Source: Whitmania pigra (Eukaryota; Annelida; Clitellata; Hirudinida; Haemopidae). From it: a DNA stretch of 64,000 nucleotides. Every line of letters begins with the position of its first letter. Within the stretch, counting starts at the first letter, position 1. The stretch covers positions 2,772,501 to 2,836,500 of the forward strand of contig JAJTWR010000266.1 of the NCBI GenBank assembly GCA_021613335.1, read 5' to 3'. Below the pieces are notes generated by a model. The model worked only from the letters and a program-made list of their open reading frames with translations, was not told the origin of the DNA and searched no databases. A program made the translations under genes and the position numbers. Shown here one piece after another: positions 36,301 to 47,942 of the stretch.

Positions 36301-39300
36301 AACACGTCGGCTCTTGTAGAGATTGAGTTTCGTGCGATTAAGAAACTTGTAAATGTAATGCTAATGATAACGTAACAAACGGTAACAATATCAAGTACAA
36401 TATAATACTGATAATAACATAACATATAATAGCAATAGTAATGATAATAATAAAAATAATATTAATAATATAACATAGTGATAATGATATATTTTAAACT
36501 TGAACAGGAATTATTTAAGACCCTTCCCCAACATTCAGACATCAACTTTTACTTGTGATGGTTTTTTTAAAATGTTACCCAAATTTTCCCCACTCATCAA
36601 CAACACTCACCTCAAGCCCTTGATGTACTTGCCATTGTTCTCACATCCTTCATCTCCCGAGAGGGCATTTATGTAGTGATGGGCATCCACGGTCTTCCTC
36701 GCAAGGTCGTCGTCGTAGAAATAGGCATTGGGGTCGCAGTGGCACTTCGGAGAGAGAAAGATGCTCGAGTGCAAGTAGGAGACTCTCAGACCGGGGAACC
36801 GCTTCTCGTTTTCTTTCACCTGTCGACGAGCTTACGAAAGGTAAACTTAGATTGTCTTTGATTTGCGAGTTTTGTTTCGGCAGGAGATGCAACGTGTCGT
36901 GTTCAAAACTCAGCTTGCTCTGCCACAAGAGTCCAGAAGAAGGAGCGCCATACAAATGGTTAAAAAAAATTGCCTCTGGTGCTAAATTTACATTTACATA
37001 ATTTTTATTTTACAAATTCATTTGTAACATGATTTTGTAAAAAGGCATTCACCCTCAAATTTGAATAATTTTAAATTTAAAAATAAAATTCACGGACATC
37101 GAGATATTCAAAGACTTGAGGGAGTTCATTCCTTCCAGCTGTGGAGTTGTACTCGATGAGGAGGTTGAAAAAACTATTGTCATAAACTGACAAGTCCTTT
37201 GGCTCTCGAGCTCTTCTGAAGACCTGGAATAAAAGTTTACTTAATTTCAAAAGTTCATTTATATTTAATCGATACGTTGATTAATAGTAATAATTAAGAA
37301 GAATATTTGGGAAAATTCAAGAAAAATCGGCTAATCCACATCAGGATTTTAAAGAAATTCTGCTACAAAAATTATAACAGTAACAACTGTCCATCACTAA
37401 TCATTTAAAAAAACAAAATAACAAATTTCCTTTATCGAGACAGAAACTACAAATGATTAAACCAACTTTGTCTGTGTCTGAGAGGCTGAATGCAAAGGCA
37501 AAACCAGATTCCTCAAGGGCTGCGTAGTAGTACGTTGCCTGGATGTACTCACCCTGTGAGGTTGACACGGATGATAGTCATCGTTACTTCGGAGACCGAA
37601 GAAAATTGAAACTATAATTTCTAAATCTTGGATTTCAAGTTCTTTAGCTCAGAATTCCTCAAAAGTATTGTGACATGCTTAAACTAAATAGCATTTTAAT
37701 CATTGACTTACATACATCTAATTAATCAAATTAAATCATCTGTTGACAACAGAAAGAAAACAACATTCCACAATTAATTCAAAACATTGTCGGACCTTTC
37801 TCCGTCCAATTCTGGCCTTAGGAATGACGATGCTCCCGGTTTTTCCGGCTTTCATGTCTCGGACGACTTGCGAAAACTCCTTCGGATTTCCCTCCTTGTC
37901 CTGTTCCAGTTGTTCGATGGGGATGAAGATGGGGTCATTGACCAGCTAATAAAAACATATTTTTATATGACTGACTTACTAATTCGGCTTATCGATATTA
38001 AATAATATGTTTCAATTGTTTGAGATTTTATGTATAGAAATTTTTATAAGTCATATTTTCAGGCTTGATAAATTTACATTGCTAGTTTATGAGAATATTT
38101 AACTTTTTAAATATATGAATAAATTTCAATATTAAAGACAAAGAATAAAAGTAAGATCTGAAATGCTGCCAGTCAAAATTCAAAGGCCTTCACAAACACT
38201 TTCGCTGGGCTTCAGTCGCGGGTGGAATATCGTCTCCCCGTCTTTGTTCATCAGGAAGGAATAAACCGAGCCCCACTGGTGGCGGTTGAGAGAATTTTCA
38301 ATCTCCTCGAGAGTTGCATCCACTCCAACTACTCCTATCAATCTGGAACAAAATTTTAGATCGTTTAATTCCAGCAATTTGGTTAATAAGTTAAATAGTT
38401 AACTGGATGCAATTAACTAAATTCAATTTAATTCTGTACTCGAACTTCTTATTATAAATTGACGTCTTTCAATCGATCGGTATCGTTATCAGCAACGGTA
38501 CTTTTGATTGACTCGACTGATGCAGGGGATGGCTCTGGTGACGATGAGGCTGAGACCCCAGGTGTCGAGGTAGGGGGAGGTCCATAAACCCTCGCTGTTC
38601 TTTGAGTTGCCGGACAGGAAGTTGAAGTAGTTGGCCATCTTCGAGATGAGGTTTTCGCCCGAATGCAACTTCTTGAAACTGCCTCTGTGCTGGCAAGCCA
38701 CACGTCCTGGAAGGAGCTCTCCGTCCTCTACGGTCAGGTAGCTGAAGATTCTCGTCTGCTCGAAGAGAATTTACGCTCAATGCGAGCAGACGTCGACAGT
38801 GAGAAATCTTACCTGAGGCGATATCCAGTGACTGTGATGATGATTGTGATGCTGAGGATCGTTCAATGTTTTGCTGTATTTCTCGTCTTCGGAGAAAACA
38901 TGGATCTTTGATTTCTCATCATCTGATGTCTGCAAAAGATTACTTTATCAACACTTCATTGAAAACGGGATTCAACCAAAATAACTCTTCTAAGCATTAA
39001 ATACAAAATGATCTAGAAATATTTCTTGAGAAGATAAACAGGCTACTCAATATCCAAACAGCTAACTAAGCTTCACATTGTTTATGGCCTTCTGCAATTC
39101 AATGTTTCCATCAATGATTTCCCAGATTTTGGTCCAATTGTACCTGCAGATGGGTCCTTTTACATAGCCAGTCCTCATGTAGTAACCTAATGATGTCAGA
39201 AGATTTTGCAAAATAGGTTATATTAAATAATAAAATTAATAGGTTAAATCCAGTAACTAAAACATATAACATAAAAACAAATAACAATTTCAAGATTTGG

Positions 39301-42023
39301 TGATTTCATTCCAAAAACCAACCTGGACCACACCTCACATCCTCCCCGTCGATGTCCAACCCGTCCGTGATGAAGACAATGAAGCTCTGACATCCGGTTT
39401 TCATTCTACCACTCAGCAAGTTGAATGCCACCTCAAAACCCTTCCTTTAATAATGGAGTCAAGAGGAATTTGATTTAAAAGTTCAAAACAAACAAACATT
39501 AACAGCCCATTCCTGATAGAGCAAAGATTTTTTTCGGACATGTTGCGATCAATTTATGTTGCTAAGCCAGGTTTTTGGACAAGAAAGTTCAAGCATCGAA
39601 TGTTGGCAAAAGAAGACACCACTTTATATCCCCAACAAATCATGGGAATGATTTCTTTAAAATCTTGGCTCCATCAAAACCATCATCATCATCATCAACA
39701 CAGAGTTATTTATAAAGCACCATCAACTTCAGCTGTTCACTCCAACTCACTCCATTTCACTGGTACCACCAGGTTTGAGTTTGAGAATCTTCTCGATGAG
39801 ATCCTGCTTGTGTGCCAACGTAGCTTGTACCATGTGCTCGGGCTGGCAACTCAGAACCTCGGTGTTGTATTCATGCCAACTGTGGCGAACGTCGTGAAAC
39901 GTGACACCGATGTCAAACGAATTTATGTAGCCCATAATTTCTTCATTGGATAAATTTTAACAAGATTGAAACCTGCAATTGCTTCATTGCACAAAATAAT
40001 AAGCAGTTGCCAACATTAGAAAACATATCAATAGTTCAATATGCATGAAAGCTTTAAAAATAAATTAATGTCAAATGCAATAAAACTCCTGTTAATGACA
40101 ATCTAATAATAATATACATAAATTAATATTCATAAGCCACCAACTTGCCAACTTCATCCCAATAACTGGCCCTGGCACAGACGACGTTAACATAATCCAT
40201 GCGTGTCAGAGTGTCGATGACGGCTCGTGCGACGGCCTGTGCGATTTGGAATTTTCCCTTCGACTTCATGGAGTGACTATGTAGAGATGTTGGAGAGTTG
40301 TTTATCAGGTTCCTATTATTACTTATTGCACGATAACATCATCATACTTGAATTTAAATATTAAATTACACCCTGAATAATTATTATTATTACTATTATT
40401 AGTAATTCCACATTAATATTACATTTGAATTTAAATAATAAATTATGTCTTAAATTACACTTTTGATAACAATAATTTTAACCTTTTAATTATATCACCT
40501 AATAACAACAACCTCACATCATCAGAGGAACTAAGAGTGCCCCTTAAAACCAATGTACCTGCAATCTAGAATGACTACCACGTCTTTTGGACCGCTGGTG
40601 GCAGCGATGAACCACGGTCTCAACCTCGGATCGTAGTCATCGTAGAAACCAGCAAAGTTGGTGTTCCACTCTCTGCCGGGGTATATTCGGACGAGCCCGG
40701 CGGTCGAACCAAAGTACTGCCATCTTTTGGCGTTGGCGATGCAAGAGAGATTGAAAAGGATGTTGAAAGAGTTATTTAAAAAAATACTCAAGACAATATT
40801 TTTCTAAATAAATTAGAAAATCAAATTTTGCAAGAGCAAACATTTGTTCTACTATAATTTAGACAACCGAATGGATTCTATCAGCACATAATTGGAAGTT
40901 TCATGGGACAAATAAAATCAGTTAAGTATAATATTTTTAAATGTATGCCATTTACTGATATTATAAGCTTAGTTTTTCAGGCAATAATGCCGAAGGAAGT
41001 TTAAAATTAAATCCTGTTGTAATGAGATGAATTTGGACAGAAAAATTGCTTTGGTGAGATTTGGACAATTAAATATGTGATGAATGTGTAATTTTACACA
41101 TTATTTTAATACTGAATTAATCTTATTTATTAATGCAATTCATGTTAATCCAGGGCTTTTACTGACTTAAAGAACCAGTTTAAAAACTCATCAACCTCAA
41201 TTGCGGATCAAATCCAGCATTTTCCTTAAAGGCTGACTCTAGCTTTGCTGTCCACTCCACAGTGTCAATTGTTTCTTTGTCATCTCTTGGCACTTCATCA
41301 GATATCTTCACAGATGAACTCACAAAGCTCACAGGCTGCTTGAAATACCTATGGAAAATTCTTTGCTTTTAAACCTGAATTCATAAAAATGATTCCTGCA
41401 AACGTGTCAAGTGAACACCGACGGATTAAACTCCAGGTTGTCTGGAAATCTTGCCGGAATGTCGGAATCTCTGTAAACGGATTTGTCGAGATCGAAGAGT
41501 TTTGAACTACTGCTAGTCCAATTGGTCAAAATCATTCTGTCATACAATTCGACAACCCTCCGAGCAAGTCTCTAAAAAATTAACACCAAAGTGCGTTAGT
41601 TACAAATAAGAAATCAACTCAGTGTTTTTTTAGTTTTGTTTTACTTCTGCAGCTCGTTTCTTTTTCATAAAGTAATCTCCGAGAATTCGTTTGACTTCTT
41701 GTACGAGTTTTTCACCATCCTTATCTTCGTAAGTATATTCAGCGGAGTCGAACAAACTCTGCGTGAATTCCCTTTTAATTCCGTCATTTGCCAACTACAA
41801 TAAATTCACCTTATGCTATTTTTATCGAAAAATCTGCGCGAACGCTTCCTAAACCAACCTGAAGAATGTAATTTTGTATCAAGGTTGCCCAATTTTGTAC
41901 GTCTCCAGTCAACGAACCAACATCGTCTCTCGAGTAAGTATAATAACCACTGGAAGCATTTATTTCCGATATAATTCCATCTTTCAACAACCAGATTATT
42001 ATCAGCGCAACAAAAATACCCAT
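33335..42023 (-). CDS. Voltage-gated calcium channel alpha2delta-type subunit (VWA + Cache), 23 exons, 1,223 aa
   Basis: Predicted secreted or membrane-anchored auxiliary subunit that promotes calcium-channel trafficking. Exons: 42023-41859, 41794-41645, 41571-41423, 41348-41196, 40723-40559, 40276-40145, 39879-39751, 39444-39323, 39186-39077, 38929-38813, 38755-38502, 38342-38198, 37945-37796, 37553-37467, 37223-37098, 36819-36611, 36312-36157, 35978-35764, 35491-35287, 34869-34659, 34234-34096, 33850-33688, 33554-33335, all in frame. Start chosen at 42023, where a signal peptide begins (MGIFVALIIIWLL). The segment RWQYFGSTAGLVRIYP precedes a VWA domain with an intact MIDAS (D259-C-S261-H-S263) and FITDG. 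Cache-like segments follow (LIGVVGVDATLEEIEN; a second with YDPTTRDWYQRA), then Cys-rich blocks and a hydrophobic C-terminus compatible with a membrane or GPI anchor. The exon 6/7 junction (VGN-WHEYN) is the least sure. Whether it is closest to CACNA2D1-4, CACHD1 or an invertebrate-specific branch is unresolved. Confidence 0.85.
34265..34354. repeat. 18-bp minisatellite, five perfect copies, in alpha2delta intron 20
   Basis: GATATTAACTTATAGCAC repeated head to tail five times (34265-34354) with no visible mismatch between copies. Confidence 0.97.
36894..36957 (+). mobile_element. Fragment of the same SINE-like family, in alpha2delta intron 15
   Basis: GTGTCGTGTTCAAAACTCAG matches the B-box segment at 24902 with few differences, and the 3' end GCCATACAAAT is identical to the one at 24968. 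The middle is shorter and diverged, and there is no A-box half. Antisense to the host gene. Confidence 0.55.
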
Positions 42024-42515
42024 CCTGTTTTCCGCGAACTCCCTCGGAGTTGCTAATGTAAACAGTTCCATCCGTGCTGCCATCCATCGACATCCAACCG
42101 AATTTATGAGCTTGTATACATCGCTCGTTTGCATATGGAACACGTTTTTGTGTGCTAATCTTTATAAAAACTACAAAATATTGAACAAAATTATGACTAG
42201 AATGAAATTTTAATGCTTACAAACCAACGCAGCACGATTTAGTAATAGGTAATCTTTCGAGCAAAAAAGAAATTCGATTCGTCAAATGTTCGAGGGTTTT
42301 TAAAAACCCTTTTCACTTTCACTAGTCCTTGACACGACACGAAATGCACAAGAACACTGCTTAAGTACATTATGCCTATATTATTCGTCACTTCTTGCCA
42401 CGCTGTACAGCGAATAATTTAAAAAATACTGTTCGCCTGTCGCTAGTAAATTTTTATCTCTCATGATGGCAAAGTATACGATGAAGCAGAGAAACAACTG
42501 ACAACAACGACGAAG
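42024..42515 (-). promoter_or_regulatory. Spacer between the GPCR and alpha2delta genes
   Basis: The alpha2delta reading frame is open upstream to 42143. Two acceptor-like sites on the minus strand (TATTTTGTAG ending at 42171; TTCATTCTAG further up) suggest a 5' exon or a 5' UTR intron. The promoter must lie here or within or upstream of the GPCR gene. Confidence 0.4.
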
Positions 42516-42521
42516 TTTATT
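42516..42521 (-). terminator. Polyadenylation signal of the GPCR gene
   Basis: On the minus strand AATAAA begins 15 bases after the TGA of the GPCR, implying a 3' UTR of only about 35-50 nt. Canonical hexamer in the right place; the cleavage site was not seen. Confidence 0.5.
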
Positions 42522-42536
42522 CGCTAATAATCCCAT

Positions 42537-43952
42537 TCAGGAATGAACTGGAACCGCTTTCGAATGCCCATTTACGTCCTGCAAGTCCGCTTTGATTCCG
42601 GGATCGGAAACCATGGAGTAGAGTTTTCCACCGTTGAGCTCCACTGACAGAGGTTTAACTTCTTTAGCGTCCTTCAAAAACATTTCGGAGACCTTTTGAT
42701 TAGTTAGTGAGTTGCTTCTTTGTTGACCATACTCCGAGCCTTTGAGACGACGATAGCGGTTTTGATTAGAAATAAGATCCGAGTCAAACTCCGTGTCGGA
42801 ACATCCTGGAGCTTTGGAGCCGCTCCGTGCGATACTCAGGCGTTCCCCAAGGTTAATAGATGTCTTAAATGTCTGACCGTCCTCAGTACTGAAGTCGTCT
42901 TCTTTCTTCAGACAGGCGTATATTTTACGCCAGAATTCTCTTCTGAATCTTGACTTGAGAACGTAATAGACGATGAAATCTGTCGACGAGTTGACAATAA
43001 TCAAGAAGTTACTAATGTTCATGGCGTAGAGAAGAATCGGCTGGGAATTCACGTTGCCGGAGAGACTTCGGATGATGTCGCAGATGCGTTCCGGAGTGTG
43101 GAAAATGACTAGCTCCAGGATGATCACCACCATCGTCCAGGTGATGTTGTCCTCGTTCTTTCCATCGTAGGAAAGGCAATTGTCTTTCATGCGCTTCTTT
43201 GATTTCTGTAGTTGGCGAATGAGCGGAACATTCAGAGCGGTTAACAAGATGAGTGGCAGGATGAGAATTATGGAGGTATAAAAAATGGACAGATAATACA
43301 GGTTGAATGCTTTGTTGGAGCCGAGACTCGTGTGCGAAACCTTCTTGGCGGCCACCAGCGTCCCGTTCGTCGAGTTTATGGAACGCGAGGGGTCGTCTAC
43401 AATTTCGAAGATGAAAAATCTCGGCAGGTTGAATCCAACCGAGAAGCAGAGAATGATCGCTACTTGGATTCGAGCGCTGGAAATTTTCAGCCAACGTTTC
43501 GACGAGAATGGCCTGCAAACTGCCGCGTATCTGTTGAGGGCCAATAGGACCGTCGACCATATTACGACGCACTGGCTAATGATCCCGATAGGATTAACAT
43601 ATTTGATCATGTAGGGAATGATCAGCTTGTCGAAATGATTCATATATCTCTTGAGGAAGCCGTAGGCTATCGTGAGAACCAACAGCGAGACGATCAAAAG
43701 AAAGCTGTCGGCTATCGCCAAAACCTGGAGAAGGAATATGGCTACTCTGTTATGTCTGTCTCGCTGGAGTACGAGGACAGAGGCTAGGTTTCCGAGCATG
43801 CCCAAAATGCATACCGAACCGAGAGCAATTGTGTTGAAGTAAAAACTGAAGTCTTGCAACGTTTCCAGCGAGCTGCTCGATCCGGCAGAAGTGACGTTTG
43901 TTTCGGTGACATTGTTCGGAACCAAGTCCGTGACGTTTGCTTGGAAAGACAT
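42537..43952 (-). CDS. Rhodopsin-family GPCR, FMRFamide-receptor-like, single exon, 471 aa
   Basis: Seven-transmembrane receptor of the plasma membrane, probably for a neuropeptide. The N-terminus has four N-glycosylation sequons (NVT at 6, NVT at 14, NVT at 19 and nearby) and no signal peptide. TM1 holds GNLASVL (N55 = position 1.50), TM2 AIAD (D82 = 2.50), TM3 ends ALNRYAAVCRP (N140-R141-Y142, a DRY variant), TM7 ends NSSTDFIVYY, the NSSxxFxxY form used by many peptide receptors. Long third intracellular loop and a ~110-residue Ser-rich tail. The usual TM3-start cysteine (3.25) is absent; residue 116 there is Ile. As I recall, insect FMRFamide receptors share this absence and the PRF motif after TM4 (here NLPRFF), which is why I place it there; the ligand is not determinable. 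Start is the first ATG of the ORF. It lies 514 bp upstream of the alpha2delta gene on the same strand. Confidence 0.9.
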   Translation of the reverse strand: MSFQANVTDLVPNNVTETNVTSAGSSSSLETLQDFSFYFNTIALGSVCILGMLGNLASVLVLQRDRHNRVAIFLLQVLAIADSFLLIVSLLVLTIAYGFLKRYMNHFDKLIIPYMIKYVNPIGIISQCVVIWSTVLLALNRYAAVCRPFSSKRWLKISSARIQVAIILCFSVGFNLPRFFIFEIVDDPSRSINSTNGTLVAAKKVSHTSLGSNKAFNLYYLSIFYTSIILILPLILLTALNVPLIRQLQKSKKRMKDNCLSYDGKNEDNITWTMVVIILELVIFHTPERICDIIRSLSGNVNSQPILLYAMNISNFLIIVNSSTDFIVYYVLKSRFRREFWRKIYACLKKEDDFSTEDGQTFKTSINLGERLSIARSGSKAPGCSDTEFDSDLISNQNRYRRLKGSEYGQQRSNSLTNQKVSEMFLKDAKEVKPLSVELNGGKLYSMVSDPGIKADLQDVNGHSKAVPVHS

Positions 43953-45085
43953 GAAGAAGGAAATGGAGCCTCTTTAGTGGAGTTAGTCGTCTGTCAGATC
44001 CATGCGAAGGGTTTGAAGAGATGTGCTTATTTCAATTGTCGACCGAGATTGCCCGGGAGATTGCCTCGTTGATTTTATCTGAAATGAATGGTAATAATGT
44101 TAGATTAATTCTGCTAATCCTGCAAACGATTACCTTTGCCTAGATTAATGAAATCTGTATTTTTTCATATTTCATTTATACGCTTCCATTTATTCCCGTC
44201 AGTATGAAATTGTAATAAGATACTGCTGAGGAAGCTACATTCCCATTCATCCCTCTTCCAGTAATTCAAGTACATTTTCTTGAACGAATAAATTATCCTC
44301 GTCAATCGTTAATTGGGTTTCATTCACTTCGAATTTGACATTCCTCCGAAATTACTTAAATATCGTGGGAATCGGAAATTGTCAGGATGCGTTTAATTTT
44401 AAATCGAGGTTTATAAAAGTGTTTCTTTCAAAGTGAAACTTTTAGAATTCTTTTTTTTTCTTCTAGAATTCAGAAATAATGAATCTTTATACGTGACAAA
44501 AAACAGACGCAAAACAAAGCCGTTTAAACATCTGGCGAGGATTAATAAAGATTTTTCGCACAATTTGGACGCGACACGACATCTATGAAATAATCTCCGT
44601 TGTTGTCTTTCTGTATCCGATGTTCTGTCGACAGATGCGATGAGGTCGATAGTTGCCGACTCGAGTGAAAAGTGTTTTGTCCCCGAGCAGCTCATAAATA
44701 TTTATCACGATGCTATTTCCAACATATTTTCTCTAAACATATGTAATTAAAAAGTAAATAATTAAGTAAATTTAAATTAACTTTCACATAGGGTTATCGA
44801 AGATGTTGTTTTAAAAAAGGAGTGGTTTATTAAACAGACATTAATTCTTTTTAAACCACTGTAAATAAAGTGCTATGTTAAATATTAATTAAGTTTAGTT
44901 ATAAATAAATATTAATTAAGTTAAGTTATAAATAAAAAGTGCATTTTAAAGATCCCGATCAATGTAGAAAGTTAATTGAGTTGTTCGTGAGAGAATTTGT
45001 TTAATTGAACTCCTGGAAAAACTTTGCATGATAGTTCATTGATCTAATTCACCAGAAGCACTTACATCTGTTGAGATTAATAATC
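43953..45085. other. GPCR upstream region, no gene
   Basis: AT-rich DNA expected to hold the GPCR promoter and 5' UTR. A short direct repeat (AATATTAATTAAGTTTAGTTATAA type, two copies, ~44880-44932) is present. Confidence 0.5.
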
Positions 45086-45367
45086 CAACAGAAAATAATT
45101 GTTATAACCCAACAAAAATAATTATTATAATCCAACAATAATAATAATTATAATCCAACAAAAAAATATTATAATCTAACATAAAATAATTATTATAATC
45201 TAACAAAAAATAATTGTTATAACCCAACAAAAATAATTATTATAATCCAACAATAATAATAATTATAATCTAACAAAAAAATATTATAATCTAACATAAA
45301 ATAATTATTATAATCTAACAAAAAATAATTATTATAACCCAACAAAAATATTTATTATAATCCAACA
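45085..45367. repeat. Nested satellite with 115-bp higher-order period
   Basis: Subunits of ~20-27 bp (variants of ATAATCYAACAAAAATAATTATT) form a 115-bp block. The landmark TTATAACCC occurs near 45102, 45217 and 45332, exactly 115 bp apart. Confidence 0.9.
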
Positions 45368-47832
45368 GAAAACTCAATACCGGCCGCTCAAAAAAGACGA
45401 GATCGATATGATCAAATTAAGGAGATTTTTTCATAAATTTTTTCATAATTTATCGGAATCAATTGTTTAAAATAAAAACAATTTAAAGTAAGAATTTATA
45501 CCAGCATCGTTTAAATAAGCCTTTCAATGATGGACGCGAGTTTAATGAACAAAAGTAAATCTTTTCTTATTAGAGGGACAGCTTGATCTATCGAATCAAT
45601 AAGACAATACAGCTTTGTTTGCGAACATATGAATCATCGAAGATGTCTGTACTCAAGCTGCATTTCACGATCGGCAATAAAAGCTTTTCAAAATGAAATT
45701 CTTAACTGAAGGCTTAAGTCTGGCTGGCTGGCAGCAAATTCTATAGAGCGCAAATGGCGTTTTAGATCCAATTTGCCGCCACTGAAGAATAATCTGGCAA
45801 GATCTTCGGTATTTGCGAAGAATTCGCAAAAAAAATGCTTAAAATACTGCACACCCAGGGCCACTGAGAGGAGGGATGGGCAGACGGGAAATGGCCAGCA
45901 ATTTTTTTGGGGACCCCGCCTGCCTATATTTTAAAACTTTTTATTTTGCTTTTCCATTACCAAGCTGACATACTGCAGTGGTCCAACATTCCTGTCGGCG
46001 GCTCTCTGCACACCGAAACTGATGGGGCAGCCTGAACGTAACTTCCGCCCAGAAGACGAGATGAGTAAATGAAAATGTTTTGCATTGTTTGAGGATCCAT
46101 ATAGCCAAGGACAGATCGAATATTTGCACAATCAAGCGCGGGATGATTCATTTACTGATTGCTAGACTCATCAGTACTCGCATTGGTTAGCATGGCAATT
46201 TGATCATTCGACGAGGCGTTCTCAATAGCGATGGTCTATCAATTTGACGTTTTTAAGACTTACAATACAGATCTCGACTGCTTCCGTGTAATTGTTATTT
46301 TTATTTCCATATTTTTTTTATATTTTTTTTTAACGAATAGACTGTTTAAGTCGTCGACTAATTTTAGATTATATTCCACTGTAATTGTCAAATTATTACT
46401 GTGAATCATTATTCATGAGATTTTAACTAAACCATTAAAGAGAAGATTGAATTTATTAAATTTGGAGCAGTTATTAATTATAATCATTTATCTCGAAAGT
46501 CAAAACTTTAGACAAAATCTCTCTGGGATCCTGGGAATGACATCAAGTAAATTTAAAACAAATTAATGACTATCAAACGTCCTCATTTTTCTCAATCAGA
46601 GTAATTTCCCATTTGATCAGTCTCTTTGAGAAAATTGAAGATTGCCTAATTGATTTAAATCCGAAAAGCAAATTGAGACAAACAAAAAAATCTCGCCCTG
46701 AGCTTTCATTTCCCCTCGAAATCTCCAAGGTTAATCTCAGAATTCTCAAAGATTACACTTTCGAAAGAAACGCATCATTTTAAAGCGTCCTCCGAGAATT
46801 AAATCTCATCATTTATGAACCAGGGTAGGCTTCAGTTGAATAAAAGAGTTGATCTATGACCTGGTGATCAGCCGTGTTTTTTTTGACAAACTTTTATTCT
46901 AAAAACTTCTTTCGATATTTCAGTTTCCTCGGCCCATCCTTGAGAATGTTTACAACCTCGTCGGTGTCTGCAACGTGTCTCCGGCAGTTTACAAAAGCGT
47001 AACAAATTTAATAACACTCCGTACTGGATATAAACAACCTTTCACTTTTTTAATACGCCGAGAAAAAGTAGCGAATTCCAAATCATTACGAACGGACAGT
47101 CACTTTTTTCCATCTTGTTGAAAGCGTGGCGCAAGTTGCCGGTCGTGGTTGTGATTATGAGGTACATTCTCAGTACTACTAGTTGTAGCAGTACTAGTAA
47201 GAAGAAAAGGCAGAAAATGCAGGAGTAACTCGATATTCGATCAAAAGTTTGCTCGAAGGAAGAAAATGAATCTTAGTTGGTCATTAACTTAAGCATTCGA
47301 TCTTGGCAGAATGGCACCCAAAATATTCTTAATTTCCCGTTGCATTGCAAGAATTCAAGTGTTTGCAATGTGAACACAAACCCGGAACAAAAAGATGAAG
47401 GTGTTTCGTAAACTATGAACTTTACATGTAAGCATGCATAGTTAGAATGAAGCAATGATTCGAATTAAGTAATTTTCTCGTTATAAATTATGATTTACCT
47501 TAAACTCATTAACTTAAAAATACAGATGTCCACAAAGAAAGAAGCATTTTTAAACGTAGATTAGCAGAATATTAAAAGATGAAGCATTGATCTTGTCAGA
47601 GTATCATTCGTGAGAAAAGCACTAGGACAAGCCTACATTACGTCTACATAATCATCATCTGCTAACAGGTTACAGATTCACGTAATTACCAAATTACTAA
47701 ATTACTAAATTACCAAATTACGTTACATGAAAGAAAACTGATAGCCTGAAAAAGAAGAGTCCGCCTAATTAATGAAGAACAATTGATAAATAGGGAGTAT
47801 TTAATTATTCTCCTTGCATTAAAAAGTAGCAC
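45368..47832. other. Intergenic, includes a GC-richer unassigned block
   Basis: Mostly AT-rich. The block 45850-46240 is clearly less AT-rich than its surroundings and contains GGCAGACGGG and GGGGACCCCGCC. Its ORFs of ~65 codons have no recognisable domain; it could be a repeat fragment. An 8-bp tandem repeat (ATTACYAA, ~4.5 copies) lies at ~47684-47722 near the right end. Confidence 0.5.
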
Positions 47833-47833
47833 C

Positions 47834-47942
47834 CTCATCACCATCATCATTATCATCATCACCAGCAGCAGCAGCAGCCTAATATAATAATAATTATATT
47901 ATGCATATTATATTATCAGCATAATATAATAATAATCATCAG
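47834..47942. repeat. CAT/CAG triplets followed by an AT-rich palindromic stretch
   Basis: (CAT)n and (CAG)n to 47880, then ATAATATAATAA-type sequence with an imperfect inverted repeat centred near 47902 (ATTATGCATAATAT). Confidence 0.8.

Noticed and set aside
39880..39960. Longer exon 7 of the alpha2delta gene beginning near 39950
   Set aside because: It would insert ~25 residues absent from relatives as I remember them; the acceptor at 39880-39881 keeps frame with exon 6. Not fully excluded without transcripts.
40724..40791. N-terminal extension of the exon 5 ORF in the alpha2delta gene
   Set aside because: The conserved join is DPQL-RWQYFGS at the acceptor before 40723; the upstream residues are intron translated by chance.
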